Origin: Streptomyces natalensis ATCC 27448
GTDB taxonomy: Bacteria; Actinomycetota; Actinomycetes; Streptomycetales; Streptomycetaceae
NCBI RefSeq assembly: GCF_000935125.1
Contig: NZ_JRKI01000008.1
Coordinates: 124,001-188,000 of the forward strand
Length of the DNA stretch: 64,000 bases
Reading direction: 5' to 3'
The position numbers and the translations under genes were made by a program. The notes under the pieces were generated by a model. The model had not been told where the DNA came from, did not search any database, and was given only the letters and a program-made list of their open reading frames with translations. Shown here piece after piece: positions 1-8,926 of the stretch (position 1 is its first letter; every line of letters begins with the position of its first letter).

Positions 1-549
1 GAGGTCGAGATCTCCATCCTGCGCAGCCTCGCCGTCCAGCTCATGGAGCTGCTCGGTCCGGGTGACGAGGAAACGGGGGACGAGGCCGAGGCCAAGGACC
101 CGCTCGCCGACCTCTTCAACGACGGCCCCAGCGAACCGCCCGCCGACCCGGTCCTGGCCCGCCTCTTCCCCGACGCCTACGGCGGCCCCGACCTCGTCCC
201 GGACGACGACGTACGCGCCGCGTCCGCCGAATTCCGCCGCTACACCGAGAACGATCTGCGCGCCCGCAAGCGCCAGGACGCCCTCGCGCTGGTCCGTGCG
301 CTGGACGCACTCAGCCCCGGTATCGACCAGGGCGCGGTGCTGCGCCTGACGTCCGACGAGTGTCGCCAGTGGGTCGGCGCCCTCAACGACCTGCGGCTCG
401 CCATCGGCACCCGCCTGGAGGTCACCGACGAGGAGGACGGCGGCGAGCTGCTGCGGCTGCCGGACACCGACCCGCGCAAGCCGATGGTGATGGCGTATCT
501 GTGGCTGGGCGGACTACAGGAGACGCTCGTCGAATCGCTGATGGGCTGA
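1..549 (+). CDS. DUF2017 family protein (5' end missing)
   Basis: The frame is open from the first base and ends at TGA, so the window cuts into this gene; 182 residues are visible. The sequence is acidic, with an N-terminal LRSLAVQLMELLG segment, an Asp/Glu-rich linker, and a helical C-terminal half ending LGGLQETLVESLMG. This matches the DUF2017 proteins that usually follow clpS in streptomycetes. Their function is unknown; the neighbourhood suggests a link to the Clp adaptor, but that is inference. The first in-frame ATG (position 43) falls inside the conserved region and is not the true start. Confidence 0.8.
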   Translation, partial: EVEISILRSLAVQLMELLGPGDEETGDEAEAKDPLADLFNDGPSEPPADPVLARLFPDAYGGPDLVPDDDVRAASAEFRRYTENDLRARKRQDALALVRALDALSPGIDQGAVLRLTSDECRQWVGALNDLRLAIGTRLEVTDEEDGGELLRLPDTDPRKPMVMAYLWLGGLQETLVESLMG

Positions 550-948
550 GTGAGCGGCGGGGCTTGAGGATTTCGCGCCGAGAGCCTGTCCGGGGAGCCG
601 GACGGGCCCTTGTCGTCTCGCCGGGTCCTCGCGGGGAGATACCGGGGCGAACCGCCCGGAGTGTTCGCTCAGCGGAGGCTCAAATCCGGATAACGATCGC
701 GTCACCGCACCGGTGTGTTCCGCCGCCATTTTCGCCCTTTGTCCTATTTTCCCTGTGGCCCGGCTCACGACGCCAGTAGTTGATCTCGTAAACACCGTGA
801 TAAATCTTCACGACCTGCCGTGTGTGACGCCACCCCTGTCACCGCGGGAGCGCTGAGCCGGCCGACCGTCGGCGTACAGGAACTCCATCCGGGGGGTCGG
901 GACCCGACCCGGACAGACCGGGTCGGAATGGAGAAAGGCGCACCACTC
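550..948. other. Intergenic region upstream of the amino-acid permease
   Basis: No convincing gene lies here. An A/T-richer patch around 725-815 is the likely promoter area for the permease. A short GC palindrome (GGGTCGGGACCCGACCC, about 895-911) sits just before the permease ribosome binding site and could form an RNA hairpin. No riboswitch family was recognised. Confidence 0.5.
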
Positions 949-2382
949 ATGACCTCAGTGCAGGTCGAAAAGCAACACGACGGCAACGAGGCCGCTGGAG
1001 ACGCCTCCGAAGAGGGCTACCAGCGGGGTCTGGGAAACCGCCAGATCCAGATGATCGCCATTGGCGGTGCCATTGGTACCGGTCTGTTCCTGGGCGCGGG
1101 CAAGGCCATTTCCATGGCCGGTCCGAGCATTATTCTGGCCTATGCCCTCGTCGGCATGGTCATCTTCTTCATCATGCGGGCCCTGGGCGAACTGCTCATG
1201 TACCGGCCCGTTTCCGGCTCCTTCTCCGAGTACGGACGCGAATTCCTCGGCCCGTTCGTCGGCTTTGTGACCGGCTGGACCTACTGGCTCTTCTGGGTCG
1301 TCACCGGCATTACCGAAGTGACCGCCGCGGCCACCTACGTCCAGTACTGGAACAAGGACATACCGCAATGGGTCTCGGCACTCGTCTTCACCTGTGCGCT
1401 CTTCGGTATCAACCTGATTTCCGTCAAGATCTTCGGTGAGCTGGAATTCTGGTTCTCGATGGTCAAGGTCACCGCGATCATCGGCATGATCCTCATCGGC
1501 CTCGGCGTCATCACGCTCGGTTTCTCCAACGCCGGTGACACCGCGTCCTTCGCCAATCTCTGGTCCCACGGCGGCTTCTTCCCCAAGGGCATCGGCGGCA
1601 CGCTGATGACGCTCCAGATCGTGATGTTCGCCTTCCTCGCCGTCGAACTCGTCGGCGTCACCGCGGGCGAGGCGACCAACCCGAAGAAGGTCCTGCCCAA
1701 GGCGATCAACACCGTGCCGTGGCGGATCGGCCTCTTCTACATCGGCGCGCTCATCATCATCCTGTCCGTCGTCAGCTGGACGGTCTTCAAGCCGGGCGTC
1801 AGCCCCTTCGTCGCCGCCTTCCAGCAGATCGGCCTGCCGGCCGGCGCGGGCATCGTCAACTTCGTCGTGCTGACCGCCGCGCTCTCCTCGGCGAACTCCG
1901 GTATGTACTCCACCGGCCGCATGCTGCGCGACCTCGCGCTCAACGGCCAGGGCCCGAAGTTCTTCACCCGGCTCAGCAAGAACGGCCTGCCCACCTGGGG
2001 CACCGGCGTCTCGGTCGGCATGATGCTGTTCGGCGTCTGGATCAACTACGTGGCGCCCGGAGAGGCGTTCAACTACGTCGTCTCCTTCGCCACCATCTCC
2101 GGTATGTGGGCCTGGATCGTCATCCTCCTCTCCCAGCTGCGCTACCGCGCCAAGGCCGACCGCGGCGAACTTCCGCAGTCGGAGTTCAAGGCGCCCGGCA
2201 GCCCCTACACCTCGGTCTTCGCGCTGGCCTTCATCGGCATGGTGATCGTGATGATGGGCCTCGACCCGGACGCCCGGATCTCGCTGTACGCGGCCCCGGT
2301 GTGGGCGGCCATCCTGGGCGTCGGCTACCTGGCCATCAAGCGTCGGGAATCGGCGGCCGCGGCCCTCGCCAAGCAGGACTGA
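949..2382 (+). CDS. Amino-acid permease, APC family (AAT/CycA-GabP type)
   Basis: A 477-residue integral membrane transporter with about 12 hydrophobic segments. The first helix carries the family motif GGAIGTGLFLGAG (residues 39-51), and the conserved VELVGVTAGEATNP segment follows helix 6. Such permeases import amino acids such as D-Ser, D-Ala, Gly, GABA or aromatic amino acids by proton symport; the substrate cannot be read from sequence. ATG 949 is chosen because GGAGAAAGG lies just upstream, and the frame's longer upstream extension has no family sequence. A perfect 15-bp hairpin terminator follows at 2448-2484, so it is probably monocistronic. Confidence 0.9.
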   Translation: MTSVQVEKQHDGNEAAGDASEEGYQRGLGNRQIQMIAIGGAIGTGLFLGAGKAISMAGPSIILAYALVGMVIFFIMRALGELLMYRPVSGSFSEYGREFLGPFVGFVTGWTYWLFWVVTGITEVTAAATYVQYWNKDIPQWVSALVFTCALFGINLISVKIFGELEFWFSMVKVTAIIGMILIGLGVITLGFSNAGDTASFANLWSHGGFFPKGIGGTLMTLQIVMFAFLAVELVGVTAGEATNPKKVLPKAINTVPWRIGLFYIGALIIILSVVSWTVFKPGVSPFVAAFQQIGLPAGAGIVNFVVLTAALSSANSGMYSTGRMLRDLALNGQGPKFFTRLSKNGLPTWGTGVSVGMMLFGVWINYVAPGEAFNYVVSFATISGMWAWIVILLSQLRYRAKADRGELPQSEFKAPGSPYTSVFALAFIGMVIVMMGLDPDARISLYAAPVWAAILGVGYLAIKRRESAAAALAKQD

Positions 2383-2447
2383 GCCACCCCGGAGGCGGGC
2401 CGGGCCACCCCGAAAAGGGGCCGGGCCGCCCCATCCGTCCAGCATGT

Positions 2448-2484
2448 GGGCCCGTACGTACCACCCTTCGGTACGTACGGGCCC
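2448..2484 (+). terminator. Strong intrinsic terminator hairpin
   Basis: GGGCCCGTACGTACC (2448-2462) pairs perfectly with GGTACGTACGGGCCC (2470-2484) around a 7-nt loop. It separates the permease from mec, whose ATG lies only 20 nt downstream, so the mec promoter may overlap it or transcription may read through. Confidence 0.85.
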
Positions 2485-2503
2485 CTTGCTTATCCTTGGC
2501 GCC

Positions 2504-2929
2504 ATGCTGACCCTCACCAAGGCCCTCTACGACCAGATCGTCGAGCACGCCCGCCAGGACCACCCCGACGAGGCCTGCGGCGTGGTCGCGGGACCGGCCG
2601 GCAGCGGCCGGGCCGAGCGGTTCATCCCGATGCTGAACGCCGCCCGCTCGCCCACCTTCTACGAGTTCGACTCCTCCGACCTGCTCAAGCTCTACCGCGA
2701 GATGGACGACCGGGACGAGGAACCGGTGATCATCTACCACTCGCACACCGCCACCGAGGGCTACCCCTCCCGTACGGACATCTCGTACGCCAACGAGCCC
2801 GGCGCCCACTATGTCCTGGTATCCACCGCCGACACCGACGACGCCGGTCCCTTCCAGTTCCGGTCCTTCCGGATCGTCGACGGCGTGGTCACCGAGGAAG
2901 ACGTCGAGGTCGTGGCCGCATACGCCTGA
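2504..2929 (+). CDS. mec: Mec-type JAMM metallopeptidase (M67), releases cysteine from CysO
   Basis: A 141-residue JAMM/MPN+ zinc peptidase. The metal site is visible: Glu23, His79-Ser-His81, then Ser89 and Asp92 in the HxHx7SxxD pattern. In Mycobacterium tuberculosis the homologue Mec+ removes the cysteine that CysM builds on the carboxy-terminus of the sulfur carrier CysO. Here mec, the leader peptide, cysO and cysM follow each other on one strand, which supports the same role. The protein has no signal peptide and should be cytosolic. ATG 2504 is used because the family starts at this point (MLTLTKALYDQIVEHA). It may also trim the CysO tail (see findings). Confidence 0.9.
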   Translation: MLTLTKALYDQIVEHARQDHPDEACGVVAGPAGSGRAERFIPMLNAARSPTFYEFDSSDLLKLYREMDDRDEEPVIIYHSHTATEGYPSRTDISYANEPGAHYVLVSTADTDDAGPFQFRSFRIVDGVVTEEDVEVVAAYA

Positions 2930-2999
2930 CCGCGCGAGGGGCGCCCAAAAGATCGCGTCCCACCTGGTGTACACCGCCCGTCCGCATCATGGGACGAGG

Positions 3000-3036
3000 T
3001 TCCGATCCCCGGACCGGGAATCGATACGATGACCGC
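3000..3036 (+). promoter_or_regulatory. Probable promoter of the leader peptide and cysO-cysM
   Basis: A good -10 hexamer, TACGAT (3025-3030), ends six bases before the ATG of the leader peptide at 3037. A weaker -35-like TTCCGA lies near 3000. The spacing puts transcription initiation on or next to the ATG, which predicts a leaderless mRNA. No purine-rich ribosome binding site is seen before this ATG, in agreement. Confidence 0.55.
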
Positions 3037-3210
3037 ATGGTTGACCACGACGTGAGCGAGAAGAGGCCGGGCATGCTGCTGCTCGCTCCGCTCGCCACGC
3101 GTCGCTCCGCATCTGCCCTGCTGGGCGCGTTCGGCTGCGGAGCCGCCCGCCTGCACGTCGACCTGTGCCGCCTGTCCAGCGCCATCTGTCCGCGCTGCGC
3201 CGCCGCCTGA
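3037..3210 (+). CDS. Cysteine-rich leader peptide upstream of cysO
   Basis: A 57-residue reading frame containing LHVDLCRLSSAIC (residues 39-51), the hallmark of the short actinobacterial leader peptides found ahead of sulfur-assimilation and cysteine genes. Four cysteines (34, 44, 51, 54) lie in its second half. In mycobacteria comparable poly-cysteine uORFs reduce downstream expression when cysteine is plentiful; a similar role here is inference. Typical members are about 25-35 residues, so this one is long: residues 14-37 look like an insertion between the usual MVxxDVSEKxPGMLL start and the LHVDLCR core. Start ATG 3037 is probably leaderless. Confidence 0.8.
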   Translation: MVDHDVSEKRPGMLLLAPLATRRSASALLGAFGCGAARLHVDLCRLSSAICPRCAAA

Positions 3211-3215
3211 TCAGG

Positions 3216-3255
3216 TCCCCGAGCTCTCAGCTTCGTTCGAGCAGGGGAGACCCCG
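3216..3255. repeat. Dispersed hairpin repeat, copy A (between leader peptide and cysO)
   Basis: TCCCCGAGCTCTC, a variable loop, GAGCAGGGGA, then GACCCC. Arms TCCCC/GGGGA and GCTC/GAGC can pair into an interrupted hairpin. Related copies occur at 4890-4942 and 37244-37286. In this copy the hairpin begins 6 nt after the leader-peptide stop and 165 nt before cysO, a position suitable for an attenuator. Confidence 0.7.
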
Positions 3256-3380
3256 ATCACCGATCCCGCGGCGCGCTCCGCTCCGCACCCCGCACCTCCG
3301 CGTCACCCGACGCCCCCGCCCGGCCCCCGCGCCGCAGACGGGACGCACCCGCCCCGCCTCACTCCCACAGGAGCACTCCC

Positions 3381-3659
3381 ATGGCCATCGAGGTCCGAAT
3401 CCCCACCATCCTGCGCACCTACACCGACGGCGAGAAGGCTGTCGAGGGCAGCGGCGCCACCCTCGCCGACCTCTTCACCGACCTGGAGACCCGGCACACC
3501 GGCATCCGCGAGCGCCTGGTCGAAGGCGAGCAGCTGCGCCGCTTCGTGAACGTCTACCTCAACGACGAGGACGTGCGTTTCCTGGAGGGCATCTCCACCA
3601 AGCTGGCCGACGGCGACAGCGTCACGATCCTCCCGGCCGTGGCCGGCGGAATGGCCTGA
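3381..3659 (+). CDS. cysO: CysO-type sulfur carrier protein (MoaD/ThiS family)
   Basis: A 92-residue ubiquitin-like protein. Its carboxy-terminal Gly89-Gly90 would be adenylated and thiocarboxylated to carry sulfide for CysM, giving CysO-cysteine that Mec cleaves. Here the di-glycine is followed by Met91-Ala92, so the carrier cannot be activated until two residues are removed. ATG 3381 has CAGGAG 11 nt upstream. CysM follows 3 nt after the stop codon, so the two are co-translated. Known of the family: CysO/CysM give a cysteine route tied to oxidative stress in mycobacteria. No activating MoeZ-type enzyme is encoded in this window. Confidence 0.9.
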   Translation: MAIEVRIPTILRTYTDGEKAVEGSGATLADLFTDLETRHTGIRERLVEGEQLRRFVNVYLNDEDVRFLEGISTKLADGDSVTILPAVAGGMA

Positions 3660-4613
<954 letters not shown>

Positions 4614-4625
4614 CCACGTCCTTAC

Positions 4626-4668
4626 GGGCCCCCGTCGCCACGGCCGAGCGCCGCGGCGGTGGGGGCCC
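4626..4668 (+). terminator. Terminator after cysM
   Basis: GGGCCCCCGTCGCC (4626-4639) pairs with GGCGGTGGGGGCCC (4655-4668), with two central mismatches, about 13 nt after the cysM stop codon. Confidence 0.7.
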
Positions 4669-4889
4669 GCGGCGTTCGGTGCCGTGCGCGGGTTCGAAGA
4701 CCGGAGAAACCCAGACGTAAGCCCCCACCCGGACTGGTGATTCCGCCCACAGCTCGCCCCGCCCTGGGCGTCACGCGACCTTTTGCGCCTTACGCTCGGG
4801 GGCACCGCACAGCCCATCCACGAGCTGGCACAGACCGGCAACGACCCGCCGAGACACCCGCCCGGACCCTTCCCCGAGCCTTCACCACC

Positions 4890-4942
4890 TCCCCCGAGCT
4901 CTCGACCTCGCCGGGGGGCGCCACGGGCAGGGGAGACCCCTA
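4890..4942. repeat. Dispersed hairpin repeat, copy B
   Basis: TCCCCCGAGCTCTC at the left and GCAGGGGAGACCCC at the right match the ends of copies A and C; the loop is longer (GACCTCGCCGGGGGGCG...). It lies in the 363-nt gap between cysM and the MBL gene, 34 nt before the MBL start codon. Nothing else recognisable is in this gap. Confidence 0.6.
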
Positions 4943-4976
4943 TCCGCAGCCCGCGCCCACGGAGGTTCACGCCCGC

Positions 4977-5729
4977 ATGAAGCTCACCGTCGTCGGATGC
5001 TCGGGGTCGTTCCCCTCCACGGAATCGGCCTGTTCGAGCTACCTCCTGGAGGCCGACGGCTTCAGGCTGCTCATCGACATGGGCAACGGCGCCCTGGGCG
5101 AGATGCAGCGCCACATCGGTCTGTACGACCTGGACGCCATACTCCTGTCGCATCTGCACGCGGACCACTGCATCGACCTGTGCGGCTATTTCGTCGTGCG
5201 CTACTACCGCCCCGACGGCGGCCGTTGCGCACCGCTGCCGGTCTACGGCCCGGCCGGCACCGAACGCCGGCTCACCGTGGCGCACGCCGATCTGCCCTAT
5301 GACGGGGCGATGAGCGAGGTCTTCGACTTCCGCACGCTCACGCCCGGCACGCAGACCATCGGGCCGTTCACCATCCGCACCGAACGCGTCCGCCACCCCG
5401 TCGAGGCGTTCGGCTTCCGCATCGAGCACGACGGCCGGTCGTTGACGTACTCCGGCGACACCGGTCCCTGCCAGGCGCTGGACACCCTCGCCGCGGGCAC
5501 CGACCTCTTCCTGTGCGAGGCGTCCTTCACGCACGGCAAGGAGGACATCCCCGATCTGCACCTCAACGGCCGCGAGGCCGGCGAACATGCCCGCCGGGCC
5601 GGCGCCGGCCGGCTGGTGCTGACCCACATCCCGCCGTGGACCGACCCGGAGATCAACATCCGCGATGCGCAGAAGGTCTACGACGGCCCGGTCGAGGTCG
5701 CCGCGGCGGGCACGGCGTACGAGATCTGA
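4977..5729 (+). CDS. MBL-fold metallo-hydrolase (RNase Z/AHL-lactonase-like)
   Basis: A 250-residue metallo-beta-lactamase-fold enzyme with the metal motif HLHADH (residues 59-64), an early MKLTVVGCSGSFP strand, and later conserved metal-ligand positions (YSGDTGPC, and LTHIPPW near the end). The first helix-strand region resembles RNase Z-like MBL proteins, but the exosite arm of true RNase Z is not evident, so the substrate is unknown. GGAGG at 4961-4965 supports ATG 4977; longer upstream frames are not credible. It converges on nagE2, with a shared 14-bp hairpin between them. Confidence 0.85.
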   Translation: MKLTVVGCSGSFPSTESACSSYLLEADGFRLLIDMGNGALGEMQRHIGLYDLDAILLSHLHADHCIDLCGYFVVRYYRPDGGRCAPLPVYGPAGTERRLTVAHADLPYDGAMSEVFDFRTLTPGTQTIGPFTIRTERVRHPVEAFGFRIEHDGRSLTYSGDTGPCQALDTLAAGTDLFLCEASFTHGKEDIPDLHLNGREAGEHARRAGAGRLVLTHIPPWTDPEINIRDAQKVYDGPVEVAAAGTAYEI

Positions 5730-5766
5730 GTGGCCGCCGCCGCACGGCGGACCGCGGACAGCGGCA

Positions 5767-5799
5767 GGGCCCCGGAACCGACTGCCGGTTCCGGGGCCC
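5767..5799. terminator. Bidirectional terminator between the MBL gene and nagE2
   Basis: A perfect 14-bp stem, GGGCCCCGGAACCG / CGGTTCCGGGGCCC, with a 5-nt loop (ACTGC), in the gap between two convergent genes. Confidence 0.85.
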
Positions 5800-5817
5800 T
5801 GCTGCATGGGGCGGGGG

Positions 5818-7071
5818 TTACGCCTTGGTGAGGTCCTCGATCTCCTCCTCGGGCTCCCGGCCCGGGGTGGTGAGGTTGAACTTGGTGATCGCGAAGCGGA
5901 AGAGCACGTAGTAGACCGCCGCGAAGGCCAGCCCGATCGGGATGATCATCCAGGGCTTGGTGGCGAGGTTCCAGTTCAGCACGTAGTCGATGGCACCCGC
6001 GGAGAAGGTGAAGCCGTCGTGGACGCCCAGCGCCCAGGTCAGCGCCATCGAGGCGGCGGTGAGCACCGCGTGGATCGCGTACAGCACCGGGGCGATGAAC
6101 ATGAACGAGAACTCGATCGGCTCGGTGATACCGCAGACGAAGGAGGTCAGGGCCAGCGAGATCATCATGCCCAGGACCGCCTTGCGGCGCTCGGGGCGGG
6201 CGGTGTGCGCGATGGCCAGGGCTGCGGCCGGCAGACCGAACATCATGATCGGGAAGAAGCCGGACATGAACTGCCCGGCGCTCGGGTCGCCGGCGAAGAA
6301 GCGGCCGATGTCGCCGTGCGCGACCTTGCCGGCCGCGTCGGTGAAGTCACCGAGCTGGAACCACGAGACGACGTTGACGAACTGGTGCATACCGATCGGC
6401 AGCAGCGCGCGGTTGATCAGGCCGAACAGGCCGGCACCGGCCGAGCCCAGGCCGGTCATCCACTCGCCGAAGCCGGTGACGGCGTTGCCGACGGGCTCCC
6501 AGACCAGCAGGAAGAGCACGCCGACCGCGGTGCCGACGAAGGCCATGATGATCGGGACGAGCCGGCGGCCGTTGAAGAAGCCCAGCCAGTCCACCAGCTT
6601 CTTGCGGTGGTAGCGCTGCCACAGGGTCGCGGCCAGCAGACCCATGATGATGCCGCCGAGGACGCCGGGGTTGTTGACGACCGGCTCGACCCACTTGCCC
6701 TTCTCGATATGGCCCTCGGTGACCGGGAACGCCTTGAGGACATTGCTGTAGACCAGGAATCCGACCAGGGCGGCCAGCGCCGTCGAGCCGTCGGCCTTCT
6801 TCGCGAAGCCGATGGCCACACCTATGCAGAACAGCATCGGCAGGTTGTCGAAGACCGCGCCGCCGGCCGCCATGAAGACCTTGCTGACGTTCGTCCAGCC
6901 CAGGCCCTTGTCGCCGAAGACATCGGGCTGGCCGAGACGGTTGAGGATGCCCGCGGCGGGCAGGACGGCGATCGGCAGCTGGAGGCTGCGGCCGATCTTC
7001 TGCAGGCCCTGGAACAGGCCCGAGCCCCGCTTCTTTGCGGGGGCCGCCTTCGCGGCAGTGGCCGAACTCAT
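5818..7071 (-). CDS. nagE2: PTS EIIC permease for N-acetylglucosamine (NagE2-like)
   Basis: A 417-residue PTS EIIC of the glucose/GlcNAc superfamily with about 10 membrane segments. It opens with the typical LQKIGRSLQLPIAVLPAAGILNRLG, and contains SGFFPIMMFGLPAAALAIA and the GITEPIEFSFMFIAP substrate-site block. EIIC proteins pass the sugar inwards while the partner EIIB phosphorylates it. No EIIA or EIIB domain is fused; NagF at 8927 is the likely partner. The position next to a second EIIC and nagF matches the GlcNAc uptake locus of S. coelicolor, where NagE2 is the main transporter. Its own promoter region (7072-7334) carries DasR-type operators. Confidence 0.88.
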   Translation of the reverse strand: MSSATAAKAAPAKKRGSGLFQGLQKIGRSLQLPIAVLPAAGILNRLGQPDVFGDKGLGWTNVSKVFMAAGGAVFDNLPMLFCIGVAIGFAKKADGSTALAALVGFLVYSNVLKAFPVTEGHIEKGKWVEPVVNNPGVLGGIIMGLLAATLWQRYHRKKLVDWLGFFNGRRLVPIIMAFVGTAVGVLFLLVWEPVGNAVTGFGEWMTGLGSAGAGLFGLINRALLPIGMHQFVNVVSWFQLGDFTDAAGKVAHGDIGRFFAGDPSAGQFMSGFFPIMMFGLPAAALAIAHTARPERRKAVLGMMISLALTSFVCGITEPIEFSFMFIAPVLYAIHAVLTAASMALTWALGVHDGFTFSAGAIDYVLNWNLATKPWMIIPIGLAFAAVYYVLFRFAITKFNLTTPGREPEEEIEDLTKA

Positions 7072-7175
7072 CGGATTCCTCCTGGTGAGGCGGGCACTCG
7101 GGAGAGGGGGACGGCCCGCTTGGTCTACCCTTGATCGAACTTAGGTCCACACCTTTGGGCTACCTTGGGCTGCGC

Positions 7176-7208
7176 CTTGGTCTACACCACTGGTGGTTTA
7201 GACCATTC
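7176..7208. promoter_or_regulatory. Two abutting DasR (dre) operators upstream of nagE2
   Basis: CTTGGTCTACACCACT (7176-7191) and GTGGTTTAGACCATTC (7193-7208) both fit the dre pattern, a palindrome around TGGTCTAGACCA. DasR is the GntR repressor of GlcNAc and chitin genes, released by GlcN-6-P or GlcNAc-6-P. A weaker half-like site, CTTGGTCTACCCTTG, lies at 7119-7133. Confidence 0.75.
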
Positions 7209-7247
7209 TTAGCACGCCGTTGCGGCACAAAGGAATCCGTCGTTCCA

Positions 7248-7263
7248 AGTGGTGTGGACCACA
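7248..7263. promoter_or_regulatory. Third dre-like operator between nagE1 and nagE2
   Basis: AGTGGTGTGGACCACA is a near-palindromic dre-like site about 180 nt upstream of the nagE2 start and 72 nt past the nagE1 stop codon. Confidence 0.6.
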
Positions 7264-7334
7264 TCGCGGGCACATGGCGACGGCCCCCGAGCCCAGGGAC
7301 TCGGAGGCCGGTTACCGGCTTCGGCGGCCGCCGC

Positions 7335-8660
7335 CTATTTGATGTTGGCCTCTTCCATGGCATCCCCCACCTCGTCCGGTTCGCGTCCCGGCGTCTGGAG
7401 ATCGAATGCCGTGATCGCGAAACGGAAGAGCACGTAATAGACGACCGCGAAACCCGCCCCGACCGGCAGGATCAGCCACGGCTTGGTCGCCAGCCCCCAG
7501 TTGATGACGTAGTCGATCAGCCCCGCCGAGAAACTGAAGCTGTCGTGCACGCCCAGCGCCCAGCACACCGCCATCGACACACCCGTCAGCACCGCATGGA
7601 ACGCATACAGCAGCGGCGCGACGAACAGGAACGAATACTCGATCGGCTCGGTGATCCCGGTGACGAAGGACGTCAGCCCGACCGACAGCATCATCCCGGC
7701 GATCTCCTTGCGGCGGTGCGGCTTGGCGCAGTGCGCAATGGCCAGCGCCGCGGCCGGCAGCGCGAACATCATGATCGGGAAAAAGCCCGTGGTGAACTGC
7801 CCCGCGGTCGGATCGCCCGCCATGAACCGGTTGATGTCACCGTGGACGACCGTGCCGTTCGGCTCCGTGAAACTGCCGAACTGGAACCACAGGAACGTGT
7901 TCAGGAACTGGTGCAGCCCGATGACCAGCAGCGCACGGTTGGCGACACCGAAAAGCCCCGAGCCCAGCCAGCTCAGATCGGACAGCCATTGGCTGAAATC
8001 GGTCAGCGCATTGCCGACCGGCGGCCAGATCCACAGACAGACCACCGCAAAGGCCAGCCCGACGAAAGACATCACGATGGGGACGAGCCGCCGGCCGTTG
8101 AAGAAGCCCAGCCAGTCGACCAGCTTCACCCGGTGCAACCGCTGCCACAACCAGGCGGAGAGCAGGCCCAGCACAATCCCGCCGAACACCCCCGGATTCT
8201 GAAAGGTCGCCTGCGCGGCCGTCCCGCCCTTCTCGATACACACCCCGCCCCACGGCCCCGCCTGCGCAAACGTCTGCCCCGGAGCGCAGATCGACGGGAA
8301 CTGGTGCAGCACCGCGAAATACACGAGAAAGCCCGCCACCGCAGCCAGCGCGGTCGAACCGTCCGCCTTCTTCGCCATCCCGATCGCGACCCCGATACAG
8401 AACAGCAGCGGCAGCCCCAGCCCCGAATCCAGCAGCGCACCACCCGCCCCCGCGAACACCTTGGCCACGTTGTTCCAGCCCAGGCCCTTGTCGCCGAAGA
8501 CATCGGGCTGGCCGAGACGGTTGAGGATGCCCGCCGCGGGCAGCACGGCGATCGGCAGCTGAAGACTGCGGCCCATCTTCTGAAGACCCTGGAAGGCGGC
8601 CGAGGCACGGGACTTCACCGGCTTCTTCCGCGGCGCCGCGGCCGCTGCGTCCGAACCCAT
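7335..8660 (-). CDS. nagE1: PTS EIIC permease (NagE1-like)
   Basis: A 441-residue EIIC paralogue of the neighbouring NagE2, sharing the LQKMGRSLQLPIAVLPAAGILNRLG start, TGFFPIMMFALPAAALAIA and GITEPIEYSFLFVAP. It differs by a longer extracytoplasmic-type loop with two cysteines (SICAPGQTFAQ...GGVCIEKGG), absent in NagE2. ATG 8660 is chosen because GGGAGGACGGAG precedes it; the extra upstream codons show no homology. A dre site lies 43 nt upstream. In S. coelicolor NagE1 is the secondary GlcNAc permease; the substrate here could differ. There is no EIIB domain, so it also depends on NagF. Confidence 0.85.
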   Translation of the reverse strand: MGSDAAAAAPRKKPVKSRASAAFQGLQKMGRSLQLPIAVLPAAGILNRLGQPDVFGDKGLGWNNVAKVFAGAGGALLDSGLGLPLLFCIGVAIGMAKKADGSTALAAVAGFLVYFAVLHQFPSICAPGQTFAQAGPWGGVCIEKGGTAAQATFQNPGVFGGIVLGLLSAWLWQRLHRVKLVDWLGFFNGRRLVPIVMSFVGLAFAVVCLWIWPPVGNALTDFSQWLSDLSWLGSGLFGVANRALLVIGLHQFLNTFLWFQFGSFTEPNGTVVHGDINRFMAGDPTAGQFTTGFFPIMMFALPAAALAIAHCAKPHRRKEIAGMMLSVGLTSFVTGITEPIEYSFLFVAPLLYAFHAVLTGVSMAVCWALGVHDSFSFSAGLIDYVINWGLATKPWLILPVGAGFAVVYYVLFRFAITAFDLQTPGREPDEVGDAMEEANIK

Positions 8661-8702
8661 CTCCGTCCTCCCGTCCGCCCCCCGTCGGCCGTGCCGCATA
8701 CT

Positions 8703-8718
8703 GATGGTGTAGACCACT
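8703..8718. promoter_or_regulatory. dre operator upstream of nagE1
   Basis: GATGGTGTAGACCACT matches the DasR operator palindrome closely and lies 43-58 nt upstream of the nagE1 ATG, between the divergent nagE1 and nagF genes, so it could act on both. Confidence 0.75.
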
Positions 8719-8926
8719 TGGGAGCCTGGTCGGCACTGCCCGGCAGGCACCCCGGTGATCGCCATCCTTCGTCAGATGGCGCTCAACCGCCCACACAGTT
8801 GGGCTGAACGAGCACGGACGACCACAAACGCACACGAGCACAGACGCGCAAAGACACCATGTGCGTGTTTTACGGTGGGAAACCGCTCGGCGGAGCCGCC
8901 GGCGGCCGACACAACCAGGAGTGGAC

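Noticed and set aside
820..948. Longer start for the amino-acid permease (position 820)
   Set aside because: The added 43 residues have no family similarity, and a strong ribosome site lies directly before ATG 949.
7119..7133. CTTGGTCTACCCTTG counted as a full dre site
   Set aside because: Only the left half matches; the right half lacks the ACCA arm, so it is treated as a half site.
5665..7134. Long plus-strand frame of 489 codons opposite nagE2
   Set aside because: It is the mirror of the EIIC gene: Arg/Gln/Asp-rich composition, no domain, no ribosome site. The minus-strand EIIC is clearly the real gene. The same reasoning excludes many other long opposite-strand frames, such as those opposite the PBP, the amino-acid permease and the acyl-CoA ligase.
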